Made by a program: the position numbers and the translations under genes. A DNA stretch of 10,326 bases from assembly GCA_005883115.1 (NCBI GenBank), contig VAZQ01000164.1, forward strand, positions 1 through 10,326. The letters run 5' to 3'. Below, in pieces: positions 5,401 to 10,326 of this stretch; position 1 is the stretch's first letter; the number at the start of each line of letters is the position of its first letter. The notes beneath the pieces were generated by a model. The model did not search any database and was not told the DNA's origin. It was given only the letters and a program-made list of their open reading frames with translations. The stretch comes from Alphaproteobacteria bacterium. Its GTDB lineage: Bacteria; Pseudomonadota; Alphaproteobacteria; Rhizobiales; Xanthobacteraceae.

Positions 5401-6240
5401 TCAGCCCTTCACTCCGCCCGAACCCCAGCCTGCGACAAGGAATCTCTGAATAAAAACGAAAACAGCCGCCACGGGTGCAATCACCAGAACGCCGGCAGCC
5501 ATGATCATTCCCCAATCGACGACGCTGGCATTGTAAAGATCGGCAATCCCGACCGGCAGCGTTTTCATCTCATCGGCGCTAAGCAGCACGCGCGCGAAGA
5601 TGTAGTCGTTCCAGGCAAGAATGAAGGTGAAGGTGCCGGTCGCGACCACGCCGGGCAATGCGAGCGGCAAGACGACATGGATAACCGCCTGCAAACGGCT
5701 GCCGTCGATCCTAGCCGCCTCTTCGATCTCGAGCGGGATGCTCTGAAAGAAGGTGCGCAGCAGCCATAGACTGAACGGCAGGCAGAAGGCCGTATAGGCG
5801 AGGATCAGTCCGAGATGCGTGTTGGCCAGCCCGAGAAAACGCATGGCCACATAAAATGGAATGATGATCATGATCGGCGCGAACATGTAGGTGAAAAGGA
5901 TCAGCCCCGCGACCGTCTCGCGCCCATGGAAGCGAAAGCGCGTGAGGCCGTAGGCGGCGGGCACCGAAACAAGCAACGTCAAGCCAACAGTGGCAAACGA
6001 TACGGTGAGACTGTTGCGGAAATACGTGAGAAAACGAGTCTCTGCGAACAACCGGCTAAGATTGTCGAGCGTGACATGCGTGGGCCAGAGTGTCGGCGGG
6101 GTCACGAAAATCTCGCGCGAAGGCTTCAATGCGGTCGACGCCATCCACGCGAAAGGAAAGGCCGTGAAAGCGAGCAGCGCCAATGCCGCGAACATCAGCA
6201 CCTGGCCACGGGGGCTCAGCAACCCGGAAGAGCGATTCAT
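5401..6240 (-). CDS. ABC sugar-type permease, MalG/UgpE-like (CUT1)
   Basis: 279 residues, a typical length for the second inner-membrane permease of CUT1 importers. A short N-terminus leads into TM1 (about 14-36), then TMs at about 77-98, 108-130, 142-163, 195-215 and 246-267. The cytoplasmic EAA loop EIEEAARIDG...LPLALPG (171-197) contacts the ATPase and has the canonical Glu-Ala-Ala and Gly. The C-terminus RFLVAGWGSGGVKG matches the family's usual ending (…GAVKG). The start overlaps the previous permease stop by 4 bp (ATGA), so the two are translationally coupled. After its stop no ATPase gene follows; the next gene on this strand is the tRNA. The substrate is unknown, possibly a sugar or polyol. 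Confidence 0.93.
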   Translation of the reverse strand: MNRSSGLLSPRGQVLMFAALALLAFTAFPFAWMASTALKPSREIFVTPPTLWPTHVTLDNLSRLFAETRFLTYFRNSLTVSFATVGLTLLVSVPAAYGLTRFRFHGRETVAGLILFTYMFAPIMIIIPFYVAMRFLGLANTHLGLILAYTAFCLPFSLWLLRTFFQSIPLEIEEAARIDGSRLQAVIHVVLPLALPGVVATGTFTFILAWNDYIFARVLLSADEMKTLPVGIADLYNASVVDWGMIMAAGVLVIAPVAAVFVFIQRFLVAGWGSGGVKG

Positions 6241-7166
6241 AAATTTTCCTCACGCCGCCAGATGCGAAAGTAGAGCACGGCCGCGCCTGCAAGGGCGAGG
6301 AACATGACCACGGCCATGGCAGAGCCGAGGCCCGCCTCGTAGTAAGCGAAGGTGCGCATATAGGTATAGATCGGCAGCGTGCGGATGTAGGTCTCGGCAC
6401 CGCCGCCCTGGATCATCAGCCACGGCGTGTCGAATTTCGTGAACATCCAGATCGAGCGTAGGAGCACGATGACGAATAGCACGCTTTTGAGCTGCGGTAG
6501 CGTGACGTAAACGAATCGCTGCCAAGCATTGCCGCCGTCGACCTTGGCCGCGTCGTAAAGCTCGTCCGGAATGGTCTGTAGCCGCGCCAGCACGCCGATA
6601 ACGACGAAAGGAAAGAATTGCCATACGCTGACGATGATCAGCGACACCATGATCCAGTCCTTGCCCATGAAGCTGATCGGCTGATCGACCAGCCCCGCTT
6701 TCTCGATAAGATAATTGACGAGACCGAACTGGCTGTTGAGCAGCCATTTCCAGATGATCACCGCGACCACGGTCGGCACCACATAAGGAAAGATCACGAT
6801 GCCACGCAGGATATTGCGGCCGGGAAAAACCTCGTTGAGTAGCAGAGCCGCCGCGACACCCAGTATGATCTGCAGCGCGATCGTCGAAAGGGCATAGACT
6901 GTGCCGCGCCACACCGACGCCCAGAATTCCGGATCGCGCAGGAGAGAAATATAGTTGTCGAACCCGATGAACGTCTGTTGGGGGAAGAACGAGTGCTTGT
7001 TGAAGAAACTGATCCAGACGCCGTAGAGCACCGGATAAAGCGTGAGCGAGAGCAAGAGGAGAATGGCGGGCAGGATCAGCAGGATCCCGACCGCCGCCTC
7101 CGGCAGTCGGAATAGCTCCGAGTTCGCGCTCGGCACGGGCTCACTCAATGCACGCCCGCCATTCAC
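6237..7166 (-). CDS. ABC sugar-type permease, MalF/UgpA-like (CUT1)
   Basis: 309 residues with six predicted membrane segments: about 24-47, 86-110, 120-142, 171-193, 228-247 and 279-301. The EAA loop is DELYDAAKVDG...VTLPQL (201-226), with the conserved Gly and Leu-Pro. It would form the heterodimeric translocation channel with the overlapping MalG-like partner. The start used is a GTG (7164-7166), 24 bp after the binding-protein stop. GGCGG just before it is only a weak ribosome binding site, so an in-frame TTG at 7148 is an alternative. The N-terminus lacks the extra helices of enteric MalF and resembles UgpA-type permeases. Confidence 0.92.
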   Translation of the reverse strand: MNGGRALSEPVPSANSELFRLPEAAVGILLILPAILLLLSLTLYPVLYGVWISFFNKHSFFPQQTFIGFDNYISLLRDPEFWASVWRGTVYALSTIALQIILGVAAALLLNEVFPGRNILRGIVIFPYVVPTVVAVIIWKWLLNSQFGLVNYLIEKAGLVDQPISFMGKDWIMVSLIIVSVWQFFPFVVIGVLARLQTIPDELYDAAKVDGGNAWQRFVYVTLPQLKSVLFVIVLLRSIWMFTKFDTPWLMIQGGGAETYIRTLPIYTYMRTFAYYEAGLGSAMAVVMFLALAGAAVLYFRIWRREENL

Positions 7167-7190
7167 GATCCGCCAAGCTTATGCAACAGC

Positions 7191-8534
7191 TCAGCCCTTG
7201 AGATAGCCTTTGCTGCGCAGCAGGTCTTCGAGCCGTCTCTGCGCTTTATCTGCGGCCCTTTTTGGCTCCCACTTCTCGAGCACGACGTCCATGACCATAT
7301 CGCGGACGATACCGGAGCCGAGCACTTCGAGCAGATAAGGTTTCTCGGTCATATCGGACCAATCGACGACAAGTGTCGGCTTGCCCTGGTCCTTGTCGAG
7401 ATAACCCTGTTGCACCTCGATCCAGCCCTTCCAGCGCTGAATCATTTCGAGGTTCTGATATTTCGGCGACGCGCGTAGCGACTTGGTGATTGGGAAGAGG
7501 TGGATGGGAACGGTCGAGACATACTCGAGGTAATTGTCGTCCTGGTAGAAGAACTTCAGGAACTCGATAGCCTCTTTTTGGTGTTTTGCGTCCTTGAAAA
7601 GCATCCACGGCTCTTCATCGACCTGCACGCCCGGCTCCTTGCCGCTGGGCCCGACCGGCTTTGACCAGACGTCAAATGTCTTGTCGTTCGCCTTCTCCTT
7701 CGGCGCGAATTTCTCGATCAGCCCAGCGCCGCGTCCGTAACCCTGGAACATCATCGCCGCCTTCTGGCCGTACAGATTCTGGAACGTCTGCAGGTAGCCA
7801 TCGCCTTCCCAGCCGGGCGGGGCGTATTTGACGAGCTCGCGCCAGAACTCCAGCACCTCGATCATCTTCTGGTCGGTGAACAGCGGCTTGTTGTTCTTGT
7901 CGAACAGGGCGCCGCCATTCGACTTGATCAGTTCGCCCATCAGGATGTTGATGAAGAGATTGTCGCCCGGCAGTGTGATCCCGTAGATGTCGATCTTGCC
8001 ATCGCCCTTGGTCGATTGCGTCAATGCCTTTGCATTGGCGAGGAAATCGTTCCACGTCTTCGGCGGCTTCAAGCCCGCCTTATCCGCCATATCCTTGCGG
8101 TAAATCAGCAGCGACGTTCCAGCGGCATGCACGAGGCCGAATTGCTTGCCGCCGACGTTGCACACTCGCTTGACCTGCTCCCAGATATTGTCCTCGCCGA
8201 TCGCTTTCACGACTTCATCGAGCGGGTTGAGCAAATCCTTCGATTGCAAGGCCGTGCAGGTGATCGGCTGGCCGTGCGACAATTCCGGGGGCGATCCAGC
8301 GGCGAGCGATGCCATGATCTTGCCTTCCAGATCGGTCCAGGCCAGCCCCTCGGCTTCAATCTTGATGCCTGGATTCTTCGCCTCGAAACGGCGCGCAAGG
8401 TCGTTGAAGGCTTTGATGGTTTGCGGCTCAGTTTCCGTGTGCCAAACGCGAACGAGCTTGTCCTGCGCGAGAGCCGGCGCGGCGATGCCGACGGTCAGTG
8501 CGGTCGCGAGCGCGACCATCCGCGACATATGCAT
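7191..8534 (-). CDS. Extracellular solute-binding protein, family 1 (CUT1 importer)
   Basis: 447 residues from the ATG at 8534, chosen because GGGAGG (8541-8546 on the complement) lies 6 nt upstream and a clean signal peptide follows. The peptide is MHMSRMVALATALTVGIAAP with ALA-Q, predicted cut after residue 23. There is no lipobox cysteine, so the protein is a free periplasmic one. The mature part begins with VRVWHTETEP and AFNDLARRFEAKNPGIKIE, the usual opening of family 1 binding proteins. It continues with KTWNDFLANAKALT, the insert GYGRGAGLIEKFAPKEKAND and PWMLFKDAKHQKEAIEFLKF. It captures solute and delivers it to the two downstream permeases. Ligand identity cannot be read; CUT1 proteins bind oligosaccharides, glycerol-3-phosphate and polyols. 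It is first in the operon, as usual for the component made in greatest amount. Confidence 0.93.
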   Translation of the reverse strand: MHMSRMVALATALTVGIAAPALAQDKLVRVWHTETEPQTIKAFNDLARRFEAKNPGIKIEAEGLAWTDLEGKIMASLAAGSPPELSHGQPITCTALQSKDLLNPLDEVVKAIGEDNIWEQVKRVCNVGGKQFGLVHAAGTSLLIYRKDMADKAGLKPPKTWNDFLANAKALTQSTKGDGKIDIYGITLPGDNLFINILMGELIKSNGGALFDKNNKPLFTDQKMIEVLEFWRELVKYAPPGWEGDGYLQTFQNLYGQKAAMMFQGYGRGAGLIEKFAPKEKANDKTFDVWSKPVGPSGKEPGVQVDEEPWMLFKDAKHQKEAIEFLKFFYQDDNYLEYVSTVPIHLFPITKSLRASPKYQNLEMIQRWKGWIEVQQGYLDKDQGKPTLVVDWSDMTEKPYLLEVLGSGIVRDMVMDVVLEKWEPKRAADKAQRRLEDLLRSKGYLKG

Positions 8535-8555
8535 GGGTTTCCTCCCGTGAATACT

Positions 8556-8569
8556 TTGATTAATTTCAA
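8556..8569. promoter_or_regulatory. FNR/FixK-like box, weak candidate
   Basis: TTGAT-TAAT-TTCAA matches the FNR consensus TTGAT-N4-ATCAA at 9 of 10 positions. Its centre is only 28 bp before the binding-protein start codon, too close to activate that gene from the usual -41.5 position, so at best it would repress. AT-rich chance matches are plausible. Confidence 0.2.
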
Positions 8570-8641
8570 ACCAGGCCGCGCAACGCGCCCGCCTGCATCT
8601 CGCATCCGCACCCGCCACGGCTTGGCTTGCGGCGACCGCTG

Positions 8642-8680
8642 ACCGTGGTTGGCGTCTGTCGTCAGATGTCCAACCACGGT
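8642..8680. promoter_or_regulatory. Large inverted repeat in the divergent control region
   Basis: ACCGTGGTTGG (8642-8652) and CCAACCACGGT (8670-8680) are perfect 11-bp arms around a 17-base spacer that itself contains TCTG/CAGA. It lies 108 bp upstream of the binding-protein start and 62 bp before the NIPSNAP start. It could be a shared operator for both transcripts or a hairpin in a leader RNA. No T run follows on either strand, so it is not a standard intrinsic terminator. Confidence 0.6.
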
Positions 8681-8742
8681 AGAAAGGGGCGCAAACGCTG
8701 TCAATCGCAGCCGCTTCACCAGAGGCCGCGGGAGATGCCAGA

Positions 8743-9351
8743 ATGCACTATGACGTAACGATCATCACGGTGCGGCCCGGTACGGAGCAGAAGGCGCTTG
8801 CGCGCTTGAATGAAACGCTTCCGTCCGTGGCGGGGGATGAGCTCTTGGCCTGCTGGTATTCCGACATCGGCTCACTCAATCGGATACTGTTGATCCACGC
8901 TGCTCCCGATATGATGCGTGTCCATGCGGACCGCGAGAAGATATTACGGAGCGGGAATCTCGGAGTCGGTGAATACATCGTTGGCACGAGCATGGACATC
9001 TACGTCTCGTTCCCATTCATGCTGCCCATGACGGCCGGGCAATACGGTCCGGTATTCGAGGTGCGCACCTATATCCTCAAGCCGGATGGCTTGCCGGCAA
9101 CTATCGAGCTGTGGCGAAAGTGGGTGCCGGGCCGCGCAAGGCTGTCGCCGCTGCTCGCCGCCATGCATTCGATCGCGGGCACAGTCACGCGATTCGTGCA
9201 CATTTGGCCGTATGCGAGCCTCGAAGAGCGAGTGCGGCTTCGAGCCAAAGCGGTCGCGGATAAGCTGTGGCCGCCGCCCGGTGGTCCGGATCATCTGACC
9301 GCGATGCAGTCTAACATTTACCTTCCTGCAGATTTTTCCCCGATGCGCTAA
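8743..9351 (+). CDS. NIPSNAP-family protein (two ferredoxin-like domains)
   Basis: 202 residues forming two tandem NIPSNAP-type alpha/beta-barrel halves. Residues about 1-95 open with MHYDVTIITVRPGTEQKAL and 103-200 with FEVRTYILKPDGLPATIELW. The EVRTY...KPG/D opening and HIWPYASLEERVRLRAKA are characteristic NIPSNAP patterns. The family resembles dimeric ferredoxin-like barrel proteins and has no established reaction in bacteria. There is no signal peptide, so it is probably cytosolic. GGGAG lies 8 nt before the ATG. The gene diverges from the ABC importer operon and shares a roughly 208-bp control region with it, so the two may respond to the same signal, and the protein may act on the imported compound. 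That link is inference. Confidence 0.87.
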   Translation: MHYDVTIITVRPGTEQKALARLNETLPSVAGDELLACWYSDIGSLNRILLIHAAPDMMRVHADREKILRSGNLGVGEYIVGTSMDIYVSFPFMLPMTAGQYGPVFEVRTYILKPDGLPATIELWRKWVPGRARLSPLLAAMHSIAGTVTRFVHIWPYASLEERVRLRAKAVADKLWPPPGGPDHLTAMQSNIYLPADFSPMR

Positions 9352-9492
9352 AGCCATGCGCTGCGTCACCGGGGAATCCAAATCCGCCTCGCGTGCAGGC
9401 TCAAAAATCGGCTCCCGCGGGAACGATAAGCGGAATCATTCGTTGTGGCATTGTCGGTGAGCGCTCTACGACAGCAGCGTCGAACATCGGCT

Positions 9493-9777
9493 ATGCCAAA
9501 TCGTCTTGCCTCAGCGAGCCTTGTTGCCGCCGTCCTGTCTGCGGCGCCGCAATTCGCCCTCGCTCAAAGCGCCCCGTTCTGTCTCAAGAGCGCGCTGGGT
9601 GCGATCAGTTGCAACTATCACACCATGACACTGTGCGAGCAGGCCAAGCAGCCCAACTCGCGCGATCAATGTATTCCGCGCTTTCAGGCAGACGAGACAA
9701 CGGGCAGCTCGGCAGCGCCCCTCGGCAGCCCGCGTCAGCCCAGGGCTCCAGCTGTCAATTCCGCTCCAGTGCGCTAA
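9493..9777 (+). CDS. DUF3551-like small exported cysteine protein
   Basis: 94 residues from the ATG at 9493. The first 24 form a signal peptide (MPNRLASASLVAAVLSAAPQ, then FALA-Q). The mature domain PFCLKSALGAISCNYHTMTL, CEQAK and CIPRF has four cysteines with the spacing and 'C-x-Y/F-x-T-x4-C' pattern of DUF3551 proteins, which are abundant in Bradyrhizobium and of unknown function. The four cysteines probably make two periplasmic disulphides. The C-terminal 30 residues are a low-complexity Ser/Pro/Ala tail. The start is uncertain: the frame is open to a GTG at 9445, and no good ribosome binding site precedes either start, but 9493 puts the signal peptide at the N-terminus. It lies 141 bp downstream of NIPSNAP and is convergent with the DUF2252 gene. 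Confidence 0.72.
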   Translation: MPNRLASASLVAAVLSAAPQFALAQSAPFCLKSALGAISCNYHTMTLCEQAKQPNSRDQCIPRFQADETTGSSAAPLGSPRQPRAPAVNSAPVR

Positions 9778-9816
9778 GGACGCTCGGGTCCGTTTTCGAT
9801 CGCCGACAACGAAACG

Positions 9817-10326
9817 TCAACGTCTCTTTGTTGCAGGGTGCTTCGCCGCCAGGAGGCGATCGTAGTCGCGTTGGGTGCGCTGCGCGTAAGCCAAGGCGAA
9901 AGACGCAAGCGCGTCGTCCATAACATCGCTTTTGCCCATGTATCCCGCGAGCACTGCCGGATCGGCCGAGCGTGCGTGCGCGCGTGCCAGCGTGCGCCCG
10001 CACAGACGCGCGTAGCTCCCCAGCGCCCGTTCTTCCACCAGCTCGCCAATCGTTCCAAGCCGCCTGTTCTTCAAGTGGCGCACGTAAAAATATCGCCCTG
10101 ACGCTTCATCTTCGGTCCACCCTAGGAACACATCGCTGGCCGCCTGCATGATCCGTTGACCTTCCACGACCCGTCGGCCCGGATGGTCTTCGAATTCCCG
10201 CCCCAAACACTCGAGCACGGATTTTCCCGCTTCTTTGACTTGAAGGAACAGGGGAGCGCCGTCGCCGCTCATGAACAGGCCGATGGCACAGAAAGTCCCC
10301 ACGCTTCCAACGCCGACGACTTTGAA
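9817..10326 (-). CDS. DUF2252 protein (C-terminal part, runs off right edge)
   Basis: 169 residues of the C-terminal part; the start lies beyond the window. The visible sequence opens with FKVVGVGSVGTFC, then PLFLQVKEAGKSVLE, RRVVEGQRIMQAASDVFLGW, YFYVRHLKNRR, YARLCGRTLARAHARSADP and FALAYAQRTQRDYDRLLAA, all strongly matching DUF2252. The family has a protein-kinase-like fold by profile comparison, and K in LQVKEA and the HARSADP segment are positions worth checking for catalysis, but its activity is unknown. An internal GTG at 10302 is not the real start because the conserved VVGVGS segment precedes it in frame. It is convergent with the DUF3551-like gene, 39 bp apart. Confidence 0.9.
   Translation of the reverse strand, partial: FKVVGVGSVGTFCAIGLFMSGDGAPLFLQVKEAGKSVLECLGREFEDHPGRRVVEGQRIMQAASDVFLGWTEDEASGRYFYVRHLKNRRLGTIGELVEERALGSYARLCGRTLARAHARSADPAVLAGYMGKSDVMDDALASFALAYAQRTQRDYDRLLAAKHPATKRR

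Noticed and set aside
8535..8618. Upstream extension of the solute-binding protein to 8618
   Set aside because: The added 28 residues would bury the signal peptide, and the strong GGGAGG site lies at the correct distance from the ATG at 8534.
9778..9796. Small hairpin GGAC-N6-GTCC followed by GTTTT after the DUF3551-like gene
   Set aside because: A four-base-pair stem is too weak to call an intrinsic terminator.

Overview
The window looks like a chromosomal segment of a GC-rich alphaproteobacterium, probably Hyphomicrobiales near Bradyrhizobium/Nitrobacteraceae. This rests on the family content (DUF2161, DUF3551, NIPSNAP, DUF2252), a tRNA-Arg(CCU) typical of the class, and strong GC bias at third codon positions. 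It is inference from recognised families; no search was run.

Left part (1-2924, minus strand): three genes read leftwards in an apparent operon. They are an AMP-forming acyl-CoA ligase, a 2-oxo-hept-3-ene-1,7-dioate hydratase (HpaH/HpcG type), and the first 153 residues of an LVIVD-repeat beta-propeller protein that runs off the left edge. The set suggests breakdown of an aromatic or dicarboxylic compound, but no ring-cleavage, dehydrogenase or aldolase gene is visible. The LVIVD protein carries an unexpected insert of about 50 residues resembling a sigma-factor-type helix-turn-helix.

2925-3266: a gene-free stretch holding two 17-bp tandem repeats, a perfect 6+6 bp palindrome and, at its right end, a candidate plus-strand small RNA. 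The candidate has two CCUCC (anti-Shine-Dalgarno) motifs and a good intrinsic terminator that lies inside the 3' end of the next, opposing gene.

3240-5286: a DUF2161 protein with a PD-(D/E)XK-like nuclease core (minus) is divergent from a small HU-family DNA-binding protein (plus). HU is convergent with a 92-residue CxxC hypothetical protein (minus), with two hairpins between the two stops. A tRNA-Arg(CCU) gene follows (minus).

5401-8534: a minus-strand CUT1-type ABC importer operon, in the order substrate-binding protein, permease, permease. The permeases overlap by 4 bp. No ATPase gene is present, so the transporter must borrow one. A divergent NIPSNAP-family protein (8743-9351) shares a control region that contains a striking 11+11 bp inverted repeat.

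Right end: a secreted DUF3551-like small Cys protein (plus) is convergent with the C-terminal part of a DUF2252 protein (minus) that continues past the right edge.

I found no CRISPR array, insertion sequence, phage gene or toxin-antitoxin pair. The best candidates for something undescribed are the plus-strand small RNA and the helix-turn-helix-like insert in the LVIVD propeller. Neither is proven.
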